Made by a program: the position numbers and the translations under genes. A model generated the notes under the pieces. It searched no databases, had not been told where the DNA came from, and was given only the letters and a program-made list of their open reading frames with translations. A DNA stretch of 64,000 bases, taken from Kordiimonas laminariae. GTDB lineage: Bacteria > Pseudomonadota > Alphaproteobacteria > Sphingomonadales > Kordiimonadaceae. Where the stretch lies: positions 1 through 64,000 of the forward strand of contig NZ_JAKQZA010000001.1 in assembly GCF_023008165.1 (NCBI RefSeq). The letters are read 5' to 3'. Positions 52,708 to 61,527 of the stretch are shown here, one piece after another (within the stretch, counting starts at the first letter, position 1; each line of letters opens with the position of its first letter).

Positions 52708-53888
52708 CTAAAAAAATACTTTTTGTTGATGATAGCCTACAACTTCTCTCTGCAATCAGACGTCGGCTTAGAAAGGAAATCAACCTTTCCACAGCAGCCA
52801 GCGGCCAGGAAGCGCTCGACCTTCTTAAAGAAGAGGGACCCTTTGCTGTTCTTGTAACAGATCAAAATATGCCAGGAATGAACGGTTTAGAGCTCCTGAA
52901 GGCAGCTAAAGAAATCGCGCCGGACATGCAGCGTATTATGATGACAGGCCAAGCGGATGAAGAAACATCCCAACAGGCTGTAAATGATGGACATGTTTTT
53001 AAAATACTTTCAAAACCATGCTCACCAGAAAATGTACTCACCGCTGTTCGCAGCGCGCTAAAAAGATTTGAAAGCAAGGTTAATGAACGTACTTCAGCAG
53101 AAGCAACCTTGCTTGAGGGCCTTACTCTTATGAGTGAAGTTATCGCCTTTAAAAGTGGCAGCAACGCTGGTGCTGTTCCATACACCCGAGCATGGGCAAA
53201 GCAACTTGCCCCATACATCGAAGATATTAATCCGTTTGAACTTGAATGTGCTGTTATTCTATCTGGCCTTGGGAAGCTGTCTTTGCCCGAAGAATTGCAA
53301 AGCAAAATTGAAGCTTCAGAGCAACTCACAGATGAAGAATATCGTCTTGTTGAAAAAGCGACAAGTTCAGCCAACCATGTGCTTGATAAAACACCAATGT
53401 TCAATAATGTGGCAGATGCCATCCAGTATCAAAATAAGGGTTTTGATGGATCGGGTTGGCCTAATGATGATGTTTGGGGTAATTCAATCCCGAAAATGGC
53501 ACGTATCCTCAAAATTCTGAATGATCTTAGTGCCCATGCAGTTGACGCAAATGGCAACTTTTCGCTCCATAAATCATTTGGTGAATTAAAACGAAATATC
53601 GGTGCATATGACCCTCAGCTGCTTGAACAGTTTGAACACATCCTCATTCATGAAAAGCACCAACAAGGAGAGCCTCAAGCTCATGCAGGAACGACAGTAG
53701 AAGTAACTGACCTTGTGGAAGATGATATTATCGAAGAGGATATCCGCACTAGATACGGCTCACTCGTTCTAACAGCAGGAACAGTATTAACCCCTCATCT
53801 GCTTGGTAAAATTAAACAAACCAATGACAATATTGGTCTAAACTCACCAATACAGATACTTAGACGAGGTGTTAAAGCAGCCGCATAA
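52704..53888 (+). CDS. Receiver with degenerate HD-GYP domain
   Basis: 394 residues. Receiver with ILFVDDSL, VLVTDQNMPGMNG and ILSKPC. The output part aligns with HD-GYP phosphodiesterases, but the metal pair HD is replaced: LLHDIGK is ILSGLGK (about residue 190), and HHExxDGSGYP is QYQNKGFDGSGWP. It should be inactive against cyclic-di-GMP, as is HnoD of the Shewanella H-NOX network, which acts as a regulator of an EAL enzyme. A final domain of about 60 residues is a small Gly/Thr/Leu-rich extension. Confidence 0.88.
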   Translation: MTKKILFVDDSLQLLSAIRRRLRKEINLSTAASGQEALDLLKEEGPFAVLVTDQNMPGMNGLELLKAAKEIAPDMQRIMMTGQADEETSQQAVNDGHVFKILSKPCSPENVLTAVRSALKRFESKVNERTSAEATLLEGLTLMSEVIAFKSGSNAGAVPYTRAWAKQLAPYIEDINPFELECAVILSGLGKLSLPEELQSKIEASEQLTDEEYRLVEKATSSANHVLDKTPMFNNVADAIQYQNKGFDGSGWPNDDVWGNSIPKMARILKILNDLSAHAVDANGNFSLHKSFGELKRNIGAYDPQLLEQFEHILIHEKHQQGEPQAHAGTTVEVTDLVEDDIIEEDIRTRYGSLVLTAGTVLTPHLLGKIKQTNDNIGLNSPIQILRRGVKAAA

Positions 53889-53973
53889 AACAAAATAATA
53901 CCCTAAAGTATTGAGGTAACTCAGGATATGGAAACCAGCAAATATGAGTAATACATCATTTTGTCTTGCAAGT

Positions 53974-53992
53974 AAGAATGACTCGCATTATT
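53974..53992. promoter_or_regulatory. Fur-box-like dyad before the iron-uptake operon
   Basis: AAGAATGACTCGCATTATT; its reverse complement matches the 19-bp Fur consensus at 13 positions by my count. Upstream of the PepSY/TonB-receptor operon, where iron control is expected. Confidence 0.5.
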
Positions 53993-54056
53993 AGTACCCC
54001 AGAATCGCTGCGACTACTGGAATGCAGCAACACCGAATTGACAACACTGGGGTACT
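53993..54056. repeat. Ten-base perfect inverted repeat in the leader of the iron operon
   Basis: AGTACCCCAG (53993-54002) and CTGGGGTACT (54047-54056) are perfectly complementary, 44 bases apart, six bases before the ATG at 54063. There is no clear ribosome site, so an RNA structure may control translation. With the Fur-like dyad it covers most of the 53889-54062 gap. Confidence 0.45.
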
Positions 54057-54062
54057 TGTCGA

Positions 54063-54383
54063 ATGAATATCTGGTTTCTATCTAGCTTTGGCCTATTTGC
54101 GGCGATGTTACCGTATGTGGCCAATGATCCCAAAATTCTGCCGCTCAAATTAAGTAAACGCTTTTATAAAGTTGCTGCAACAGCGCTTAATCTGGCAGCT
54201 TTATGGGGCTGGAAGCAGGCTTACGGCTGGGAGTTGGGCATCGTGATTTGGCTGGCGCTCTTTATGCTTGGCGGCACTGTGCTCGTCTTACTCTATCCGG
54301 TGAGGCCGAGGCTCGCAGCTGCGCTTTTCCCCATCTCAGCCCTTGTAAGCTGCAGTGCCCTTATAGTGAGAGCAGCATCATGA
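54063..54383 (+). CDS. Small membrane protein of iron-uptake operon (DUF3325-like)
   Basis: 106 residues, mostly hydrophobic with about three membrane helices. In many Gram-negative bacteria, genes of the DUF3325/DUF3649 kind precede a PepSY membrane protein next to a siderophore receptor, as here. Biochemical role unknown. Next gene overlaps the stop by four bases. Confidence 0.6.
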   Translation: MNIWFLSSFGLFAAMLPYVANDPKILPLKLSKRFYKVAATALNLAALWGWKQAYGWELGIVIWLALFMLGGTVLVLLYPVRPRLAAALFPISALVSCSALIVRAAS

Positions 54384-54649
54384 CAGCAGGTAAAGCAATC
54401 AGTGCTCTAATCGGCGGCCTGCTCGTAGCAATCTTTGGCGGTGCTTTCCTAAATATTTATCTGCCCTACGATTTAGCGGCTGACCGTTTGATCATCGGTG
54501 CCATCCTCATGCCTGTCATCTGGTCGATTGCTGGCATCATGTTCTGCACCGTGAAATCAACACTCAAAGCCTGGGGATATGCCGGCTTGATTATTCTAAT
54601 TACTGGCAGTGCAAATGCCTATGCCATTATGGGGGGAGCAGGCGCATGA
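54380..54649 (+). CDS. Second small membrane protein of iron-uptake operon (DUF3649-like)
   Basis: 89 residues from ATG 54380, which overlaps the preceding stop (ATGA); the open frame back to 54203 is a shadow. Two to three hydrophobic helices (ISALIGGLLVAIFGGAFLNI onward). Position between DUF3325-like and PepSY genes is typical of iron-regulated operons. Role unknown. Confidence 0.6.
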   Translation: MTAGKAISALIGGLLVAIFGGAFLNIYLPYDLAADRLIIGAILMPVIWSIAGIMFCTVKSTLKAWGYAGLIILITGSANAYAIMGGAGA

Positions 54650-56250
54650 GTGCTGATAAGAACAAACAACTACAGGCCAAAGCCGATAAACAGGCTGGCC
54701 GCAAACTAATGTATGAAGGTCATGCCTGGGCTGGTATCGGACTAGGACTTTTGATGTTCATCGTATGTTTCTCAGGTGTCGTAGCACTTTTCACTGATGA
54801 AGTTGGCTTGTGGGAAGATAAGCGGCTACGCCGTGCTTATAGTGGACCTGAGTTTTCTCTGGATAAAACTGTAAAAGCAGCCGATGCCATGTTTGAAGGC
54901 GACGCTAATTTTGTAGTAGCGGTACCACCGAACGAGTTTTATCCCCTCGCTCGCATTTTCCTGCGGGATGTTGATACTGGCCATAGCCAGAATTTCAATT
55001 TCGATCCCGAAACAAATGAAATGCTTCACACCAGTGACGATGGTGTTGGCCATTTTCTGGCTCATATGCACACAGATCTTCACCTTCCTAAACCTTGGGG
55101 CCGCTATCTTGTGGGCTTTATGGGTGTGGTTCTAATGTTTTCTATTATCACCGGGGTGATCATTCATAAGAAAATTTTGAAGGAACTATTCAGTTTCCGT
55201 GTAGGCCGCAGCTTACGTCTGATGATCACAGACAGCCACAAAGCCATGAGTGTTTGGGGGCTGATCTTCCATGCGATGATTGGCTTCACAGGGGCGCTTA
55301 TTGGCTTGTCCGGCATTCTGTTACTGATCGCGGCTGGTGCTGCCTACAAAGGAGACACCGCAGCCGCACAAGCTGCCATCCTCGGTACACCACCGCAGCA
55401 TGTAGGCGAAGCAACACCTATGACAAACCTGGATGAACTGCAAGCTAAAGCCACCCAGATGCAGCCCGGTACTGTTATGGAAACAGCCATTATTCAAAAT
55501 TTCGGTGATAAAAACGCCTATATTGAATTCAATCTGGATATCCCGAATGTAACACGCGCAGCACTGGCACCACGTGGTTCTGTATCCTTTCATGCCGTAA
55601 CAGGTGAATTCTTAAGCTCTAAGGATTGGCACGCCAGCGGTATCGGTATGCGTATCTATTATTCTATCGTGCCGCTCCACTATGCCACATACGGCGGTGT
55701 TGCCCTTAAGGTGCTTTACGCTCTTCTCGGCATATCTACCAGCATGCTTTCCATTTCTGGCATTCTGCTTTGGATGGAACGCCGTACTGGCCGCAAGGGT
55801 AATGAAGCAATGAATTCATACCGCTGGCTTTCTGCACTTTCAGTGGGCGTATGCGGCGGCATGGTATTGGCCACGGCATCTGCGTTTCTCGCCCAGCATA
55901 TGGCCGTTGCTGCTGGTTACAGCGTTACAGAAACCATCGTTGGCAACACCTATTTTACCGTTTGGGTTCTAAGCATCATTTTCGCCTTTGGTTTGGGTAA
56001 TGCTTACAAGTCTACCAAGCTTCTCTTGCAGGCTTCAGCCGCGGTATCAATTTTAGTACCCGTTGCAAACGGCGTGCTCACTAGTGATCATCTCTTTAAA
56101 ACCCTGCTTGCGGGTGAATGGGCTGTAGCACTTGTTGATCTAACGATGCTCAGCGCTGGCGCTTTATTAATTTATTCTGCCTCGAAGATACCACTCGAAC
56201 GCCCTGAAATGATCAGACACCGGAAGGTGGCCGCACAACCCGCGGAGTAA
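54646..56250 (+). CDS. PepSY-associated TM protein (siderophore-iron reductase-like)
   Basis: 534 residues, four or more membrane segments: near 25-45, 155-175, 205-230 and later. Large loop with conserved His (HFLAHMHTDLHLPKPWGRYLV) and a PepSY-like periplasmic part. Proteins of this type (PiuB family) sit next to TonB-dependent siderophore receptors and are thought to reduce or release iron. ATGA overlap with the upstream gene. Followed by a Fur-like box and the receptor gene. Confidence 0.83.
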   Translation: MSADKNKQLQAKADKQAGRKLMYEGHAWAGIGLGLLMFIVCFSGVVALFTDEVGLWEDKRLRRAYSGPEFSLDKTVKAADAMFEGDANFVVAVPPNEFYPLARIFLRDVDTGHSQNFNFDPETNEMLHTSDDGVGHFLAHMHTDLHLPKPWGRYLVGFMGVVLMFSIITGVIIHKKILKELFSFRVGRSLRLMITDSHKAMSVWGLIFHAMIGFTGALIGLSGILLLIAAGAAYKGDTAAAQAAILGTPPQHVGEATPMTNLDELQAKATQMQPGTVMETAIIQNFGDKNAYIEFNLDIPNVTRAALAPRGSVSFHAVTGEFLSSKDWHASGIGMRIYYSIVPLHYATYGGVALKVLYALLGISTSMLSISGILLWMERRTGRKGNEAMNSYRWLSALSVGVCGGMVLATASAFLAQHMAVAAGYSVTETIVGNTYFTVWVLSIIFAFGLGNAYKSTKLLLQASAAVSILVPVANGVLTSDHLFKTLLAGEWAVALVDLTMLSAGALLIYSASKIPLERPEMIRHRKVAAQPAE

Positions 56251-56302
56251 TTCCCCACAAAAAACGCGATTGAAAGCCTCAAGGCAAACAGACTTTATAA
56301 TT

Positions 56303-56321
56303 GCAAATAATAATTATTAAC
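56303..56321. promoter_or_regulatory. Fur-box-like dyad before the second TonB receptor
   Basis: GCAAATAATAATTATTAAC within the near-palindrome 56301-56323 matches 14 of 19 Fur consensus positions by my count. It is 24 bases before the receptor ATG, over the expected promoter. Confidence 0.6.
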
Positions 56322-56344
56322 AATTTAGGTTCAGGAACCGAAAC

Positions 56345-58660
56345 ATGTTGAAAAATCTATATACCCGATCCAGCCTTTTAGCTGTAGCAGTTGCATTATC
56401 AAGCTCCCCCCTGCTTGCTGAAACAGAAGTTTCTTCGGAAGCAGACAAGCCTGTCGAAGAAATTGTTGTGATTGGCGAAAAACGCGCCAAATCACTTCAG
56501 GAAACAGTTTCCAGTGTTCGCGTTATTACGGCTGACACCATTGAAGTAGAAAACATTGATAATGTTTACGATGTGTTTGCGCGCACAGCTAACGTATCAT
56601 CCGCAAACTCCAACAATGGTTTCAACATTCGTGGTGTTGATGCGTTCAGCGTTTCTGGTGGCGGTTCAAGCTACCTTGCAAGTGTATATGTGGATGGTGC
56701 AGCCCTTCCCCGCCGCGCTGTTGCAACAGGCCCGCTAACAGCTTGGGATGTTGCTCAGGTTGAAATTCTTCGTGGCCCACAATCAACCCTGCAAGGCCGC
56801 AATGCGTTGGCTGGTGCCGTTGTTATCCGCACACAAGATCCAACATACGAATGGGATACACACGGTCAAATTACATTTGGTAATGGCGGGCTTGAAGAAT
56901 ATGCGTTTGCCGGCGGCGGCCCGCTTATTGAAGATCAGGTTGCTTTCCGCATTGCTGTTGAAACAACAGAATTTGATGGTTTCATTGATAATATCACAAC
57001 GGGTATTAAATCTGATTTCGATAATGATACAACGCTGCGTGCCAAACTTCTTATCGAGCCAGAAGGCCTAGAAGGTTTTAGAGCACTTTTTGTTGCGGCC
57101 TATAATGACCATGAAACTGGTCACGCCAACTCTATCGTCGATACACCAGACCGCTTTAATAACCGGTTGATTGATTATGATGCCCCAACACAAACCCGCA
57201 ACGAAAACACTATTTTCACCGCAGAACTTTCATACGAACTGAACGATATTTGGAGCCTCACGTCCATCACGTCCTACAATGAAAACCGTTATTCGTTCCA
57301 GTGGGACTCCGATGCTTCAGCGCTACCGCTTGGTACGACATTCGACGATAACCCACAGGATACCTTCACACAGGAACTGCGTGTAAACTTTGAATATGAC
57401 CGCCTGAAAGGTGTGTTCGGCGCCTATTATTTCAATGAAAGCGGTGATGAAGAATTTGGTGGCACGACCTTTCTGACACTCGAAAGCCTAGGCCTTCGTC
57501 AAATCCTTACTGCTCCACCCGCAGTTGGTGGTTTTGGCCTACCCGCTGCTTTGGTAGATGGTGTTTTATCGCTCTATGGGCCTGTTGATCCTGTCGTTGT
57601 GAATTACCTGACAAGAGCGCCGCAAGATATCAGCTCAATCGCTGGATTTGCTGATGTAACATATGATGTATCTGATAATTTCTCCATCTTTGGTGGCTTC
57701 CGTATTGATCATGAGAAACAGACAAACGAATATTCAAACAGCCCTCTGGTTACCAACCGTGCCCTCTTCCCTGATCCCACAAATCCAGCATTTGATCCGC
57801 TAACCGCGCAGATCGTTGCAGGGATTAACGGTGTTCTTGATGGGCAGGTAGCTTCAGCCTCTGCAACAGTGCCAAGAAATTCTGCAACATTTAACGCGTT
57901 CTTGCCAAAATTCGGGGCCACATACCGCTGGACAGACGATATTTCCACAAGCTTCACCGTACAGAAAGGTTACCGTTCTGGCGGCCTGAGCAACAACGTT
58001 GCACGCGCTACATCTGTACCGTTCGATCAGGAAAGCACCTGGAACTATGAACTTTCGTTCCGCTCTCAGTGGCTGGACCGCACACTTACAGTAAATGCCA
58101 ATGCTTTCTATATTGATTGGTCGAACCAGCAGCTTGATGTTCAGCTTTCAGGAAATGATCTGGACAGGCAAACCGAAAATGCTGGTTCTTCACGCGTATT
58201 CGGTTTTGAACTGGAGTCTTTCTACCAACCAAACGAAAACCTTAGTTTTTATGCGACACTCGGCTTCTCTGATACCAAGTTCAAGGAATTCCTCGTTGTA
58301 ACACCAACCGAAACTTACGATCTATCAGGCCGCCCGTTTGCGGATGCTCCTAAATGGACTGTAAGCACAGGCGCTACATACCGCGGTGACAACGGCTTTA
58401 TTGCCAACCTCAATATGAACTACCGTAGCAGTGCAAAGGCTATTGTGAACCCAAGCCTGTTTGCAGGTCTTGATCCTGATGTTGATGCAGTAACACTTGT
58501 GAACACTCGTATCGGTTACGAAGGTGAAAACTTTGGTATCTTCGTATTCGCCAACAATCTGTTTGATGTGGACTATGTGAGCTCGCCAGACCTTCGGAAC
58601 AACCGCGAAGTACTTGGTGATCCGCGTACATACGGTCTTCAAATTCAGTTTAAAATGTAA
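56345..58660 (+). CDS. TonB-dependent receptor, probably iron/siderophore
   Basis: 771 residues. Signal peptide (MLKNLYTRSSLLAVAVALSS, cleavage after LLA), TonB-box-like VEEIVVIGEKRA, plug with VEILRGPQSTLQGRNALAGA, barrel with the final strand YGLQIQFKM (ending Met, not Phe). The upstream PepSY operon and Fur-like boxes indicate ferric-siderophore uptake. Preceded by a weak ribosome site (CAGGAACCG). Followed by a terminator. Confidence 0.92.
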   Translation: MLKNLYTRSSLLAVAVALSSSPLLAETEVSSEADKPVEEIVVIGEKRAKSLQETVSSVRVITADTIEVENIDNVYDVFARTANVSSANSNNGFNIRGVDAFSVSGGGSSYLASVYVDGAALPRRAVATGPLTAWDVAQVEILRGPQSTLQGRNALAGAVVIRTQDPTYEWDTHGQITFGNGGLEEYAFAGGGPLIEDQVAFRIAVETTEFDGFIDNITTGIKSDFDNDTTLRAKLLIEPEGLEGFRALFVAAYNDHETGHANSIVDTPDRFNNRLIDYDAPTQTRNENTIFTAELSYELNDIWSLTSITSYNENRYSFQWDSDASALPLGTTFDDNPQDTFTQELRVNFEYDRLKGVFGAYYFNESGDEEFGGTTFLTLESLGLRQILTAPPAVGGFGLPAALVDGVLSLYGPVDPVVVNYLTRAPQDISSIAGFADVTYDVSDNFSIFGGFRIDHEKQTNEYSNSPLVTNRALFPDPTNPAFDPLTAQIVAGINGVLDGQVASASATVPRNSATFNAFLPKFGATYRWTDDISTSFTVQKGYRSGGLSNNVARATSVPFDQESTWNYELSFRSQWLDRTLTVNANAFYIDWSNQQLDVQLSGNDLDRQTENAGSSRVFGFELESFYQPNENLSFYATLGFSDTKFKEFLVVTPTETYDLSGRPFADAPKWTVSTGATYRGDNGFIANLNMNYRSSAKAIVNPSLFAGLDPDVDAVTLVNTRIGYEGENFGIFVFANNLFDVDYVSSPDLRNNREVLGDPRTYGLQIQFKM

Positions 58661-58680
58661 GGCAGCCGCAATAGAAAAAC

Positions 58681-58710
58681 AAAAGGCACCGTATATGCGG
58701 TGCCTTTTTA
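58681..58710 (+). terminator. Terminator after the second TonB receptor
   Basis: GGCACCG and CGGTGCC form a seven-base stem with a six-base loop (TATATG), preceded by A-run and followed by five T. Confidence 0.8.
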
Positions 58711-58731
58711 TTTGGTGCAGGTTACTCTCAA

Positions 58732-58956
58732 TTAAAGAGCATCAATTTCTTCACTCAAACGGGAAGATTTATCGGTCGCGATGCGCTCAAGCACTCTAAC
58801 TCGCTCTTCAAGCTCAGCAATTTTTCTGGAAGCTTCATCTCCCAGTTCATTCATTTTTGCTTTTGCCTGATCTGATTTCATTTGCACCCAGTTTTTGAAA
58901 GCCAAACTGCTCATTACAGTGACAACTATCAAAAACACCATAGTATATTGATTCAT
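58732..58956 (-). CDS. PspB-like small membrane protein
   Basis: 74 residues: N-terminal membrane helix (TMVFLIVVTVMSSLAF), then a charged coiled coil ending VRVLERIATDKSSRLSEEID. This agrees with PspB of the phage-shock response, whose C-terminus often carries the RVRVLER-x-TDK block in alphaproteobacteria. No pspA or pspC is in the window, so it is a separate copy. GAGGA precedes the ATG. The 58957-59119 gap contains a TTTGCA-type repeat but no clear promoter. Confidence 0.75.
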   Translation of the reverse strand: MNQYTMVFLIVVTVMSSLAFKNWVQMKSDQAKAKMNELGDEASRKIAELEERVRVLERIATDKSSRLSEEIDAL

Positions 58957-59119
58957 GGGTTGATCCTCGCTTCAATTGTAAACTTATGATTATTATTGCC
59001 TTCTGATATGGTCATCAGCAAGCTTGTTTGCAACATTGGCACATGCAAAAACCACAATTGCTTGCTAGACATTCTTCAAAAGCCCAATAAAATTAACCGC
59101 TGCAAACCGGGGAGTTAGC

Positions 59120-60493
59120 ATGTTTTCAAAACACCTATCCATCGCAGCATCCATAGCATCTGTTCTAGCATTAAGCAGTTTTGAGGCTTTTGCCCAAACT
59201 GAACGTATTTTGCTGGAGAATTTCAGTTTTTATGAAGCATCATCAGAAAGCATGTTGATGGCTGATAACATGCTGATTGAGAACGGTATTATTAAATCTT
59301 TCAACTACACAGGTAAATGCGGCGGCTGTGAACGTATAGACCTTGAAGGAGGATACCTCATTCCTGGTCTTATTGATGCACACCAACATATCGCTGATGG
59401 CGGTTTTGCAAAAAGGAACCTGGATGAACGATTAGCTCTGTATCGCAGGAATTTATATTGGGGTATCACCACTACATTTGACCCGAATGTAAGGCGCGGT
59501 GTTATGCGCGCTCTGAAAGCAGCAGTGCGAGAGAGGCCAAACGATTATCCATCTTATTTTGCAGCCGGGCAAAGCATCACAGTTCCTGGAGGCTGGGGAG
59601 ATAAGAAGGTCACAAGCTTCCCAGAGGTGCGCAACACCGTTAACCTGGCACTCGCGAGTGGCTCTGATGCTGTTAAAGTTAGCTTCGATGATAAAAGCTG
59701 GCTTTCAAGCAACCCTATGCAAAAATTCCCAGTAGAGTGGCTGGAACAAACAGCAGCTTATACTCACCGATTAAAGCGCAAGGTTTATGTGGCGGCGGCT
59801 AGAGCAGATGATGTGCAGGCAGCGCTGAATGTGGGTGTGGACGGCATTCTTCAAGGCACGGTCGACAAGCAGCTTTCTGATGCAACAATCAACACCCTGC
59901 GCGACAAACAGATTCCCTATATTTCGACCTTTGCTATGTTTGAAGCCATAGCAGACGTGCAAACTTCGGTTAAAGAACAACATGTTTTTGATCCGGATAA
60001 TATTAACACCAATCTGCTTTACCAGAATATGGGTTCAGACCTTATGGTGACCAACTGGGAAGATTGGTGGGATAACTCACGGTATCTGAAAGCCAAACTG
60101 CCTGTCCTGCGGGCAAACACGCTTATGCTCGTAAACAAAGGGGCACTGGTTGGTATTGGCACTGATGCAGGAACACCCAGTGTAATTTTCGGGGCATCTT
60201 TGCCCTATGAAATGGAACTCCATGAACGCATTCAGATACCTCCTCTTAAAGTTCTGAAACTGGCTACCCTCAACAACGCTAAAATCATTGGCATTGATGA
60301 ATACACAGGTTCTATCACTGAAGGAAAAGAAGCTGATCTGATATACCTTACAGATAACCCTGCAGATGGTATTCGAGCACTTAACAGTATGGTGTGGGTA
60401 ATGCAGAATGGTGTGAAGCTATTCAGGCAAGGCATAGTCGACAATAAAGACAAGCCTTTACCGCCTAAAAGAGGTGTAAAACCCGCTGAATAA
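59120..60493 (+). CDS. Periplasmic amidohydrolase-like protein with missing metal ligands
   Basis: 457 residues with signal peptide (MFSKHLSIAASIASVLALSS, cleavage after FAQ or AFA). The amidohydrolase fold shows His88-x-His90 (DAHQHI), Lys186 (VKVSF) and Asp349 (GIGTDAG). The usual later His residues are lost: the VxxHAH strand is VYVAAARAD (225-227 AAA) and the EHG strand is ILQGT (244-246). It should be a poor or altered hydrolase, maybe mononuclear or non-catalytic. GGAG is the ribosome site. No operon partner is seen. Confidence 0.85.
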   Translation: MFSKHLSIAASIASVLALSSFEAFAQTERILLENFSFYEASSESMLMADNMLIENGIIKSFNYTGKCGGCERIDLEGGYLIPGLIDAHQHIADGGFAKRNLDERLALYRRNLYWGITTTFDPNVRRGVMRALKAAVRERPNDYPSYFAAGQSITVPGGWGDKKVTSFPEVRNTVNLALASGSDAVKVSFDDKSWLSSNPMQKFPVEWLEQTAAYTHRLKRKVYVAAARADDVQAALNVGVDGILQGTVDKQLSDATINTLRDKQIPYISTFAMFEAIADVQTSVKEQHVFDPDNINTNLLYQNMGSDLMVTNWEDWWDNSRYLKAKLPVLRANTLMLVNKGALVGIGTDAGTPSVIFGASLPYEMELHERIQIPPLKVLKLATLNNAKIIGIDEYTGSITEGKEADLIYLTDNPADGIRALNSMVWVMQNGVKLFRQGIVDNKDKPLPPKRGVKPAE

Positions 60494-60584
60494 GGTAAAC
60501 AGGCAGTAAATCAATTGTTACAATATTATCTACTCCTTTCTTCTTCAGCGAAAAACTGCCATAATAAAGATTGGGTGTAAGTTT

Positions 60585-60598
60585 GCGGAGGGGTCCGC
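60585..60598 (+). promoter_or_regulatory. Small hairpin in the flagellin leader
   Basis: GCGGA-GGGG-TCCGC makes a five-base stem, 38 bases before the flagellin ATG. Flagellin mRNA leaders are translational control sites in Caulobacter (FlbT acts there), so a similar role is possible. The rest of the 60494-60636 gap shows no clear promoter. Confidence 0.35.
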
Positions 60599-60636
60599 GA
60601 GCTTAGATTAAGTTCATAGAAGATGGTGCTGAGACA

Positions 60637-61467
60637 ATGGTAAACTCCATTAACACGAACGCCGGCAGCTTGCAGGGTGTTCAAAACTTGCAGAAAGCAA
60701 ATAGCTCTCTTGCCAATACACAGGAAAGAGTAACAACAGGCCGTGATGTAAACGGCCCGCAGGATAATGCTGCGCTGCTTGCTATTTCCCAAATCCTTGA
60801 AAGCGATGTTAGCGGCCTGAATAGCGTACGCCAATCGCTTGACCGAGCTATTTCAACAACCGATGTTGCGCTCGCTGGCGCTGAAGAAGTGTCGAACACA
60901 CTTCTTGAATTGCGCGAAACAGCGGTACGTGCATCAGACCCTGGTCTTGATGATGCAAGCCGCGATGCACTAAACCAACAGTTCAATGCGCTCCGTGACC
61001 AGATTTCCGGAATTGTTGAAAACTCAAGCTTTAACGGTACAAACGCTCTCCAGTCTGGTGGTGATGCCATTAGCGCAATTACCAGCCCTGACGGCGACAG
61101 CAGCGTTACGGTTAGCGCTCAGGATTTATCGCTGGGTGGCCCGAACGTAACACTTACTGATAGCCAAAGCATTGGAACTGCGTCAGACGCTCAAGCCGCT
61201 GTTGCAGCGATTGATGCAAGCATTGCAAATGTAACTGCGTCCTTATCAGAGCTAGGTGCAGCTTCACAGGAATTCACGGCGACCAGAGAATTTTCTCAGA
61301 CGCTTGAGAATGTAACGCGAGAAGGCATTGGTAATCTTGTGGATGCCAACCTTGCTGAAGCAAGCGCTCAGCTAGCTGCTGATCAGGTTAGCCAAGCACT
61401 TGGTACACAGGCGCTTTCAATTGCAAATAGCCAACCTTCAAACATTGTAAGCTTGTTCCAAGAATAA
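60637..61467 (+). CDS. Flagellin
   Basis: 276 residues. N-terminal D0/D1 coiled coil (MVNSINTNAGSLQGVQNLQK ... VTTGRDVNGPQDNAALLAIS) and C-terminal coiled coil (ASAQLAADQVSQALGTQALS then IANSQPSNIVSLFQE) fit flagellin; the middle is short, as in alphaproteobacteria. Assembled in the flagellar filament. Isolated here with no other flagellar genes, so one of several copies is likely. Terminator follows. Confidence 0.93.
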   Translation: MVNSINTNAGSLQGVQNLQKANSSLANTQERVTTGRDVNGPQDNAALLAISQILESDVSGLNSVRQSLDRAISTTDVALAGAEEVSNTLLELRETAVRASDPGLDDASRDALNQQFNALRDQISGIVENSSFNGTNALQSGGDAISAITSPDGDSSVTVSAQDLSLGGPNVTLTDSQSIGTASDAQAAVAAIDASIANVTASLSELGAASQEFTATREFSQTLENVTREGIGNLVDANLAEASAQLAADQVSQALGTQALSIANSQPSNIVSLFQE

Positions 61468-61490
61468 GTAAGCTATATCTAAATTGAATA

Positions 61491-61525
61491 ACGCAGCAAC
61501 CTCTTGAGTTTGCTGCGTGTTTATT
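61491..61525 (+). terminator. Terminator between flagellin and aspartyl protease genes
   Basis: ACGCAGCA and TGCTGCGT form an eight-base stem with a 12-base loop, then a T-rich tail (GTTTATTT). It ends before the convergent protease stop. Confidence 0.65.
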
Positions 61526-61527
61526 TA

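Noticed and set aside
59027-59049. TTTGCA/TTGGCA/TGCAAA cluster upstream of the amidohydrolase-like gene
   Set aside because: Resembles the enhancer motif, and TGGCAC is present, but there is no correctly spaced -12 element, so I do not call a sigma-54 promoter.
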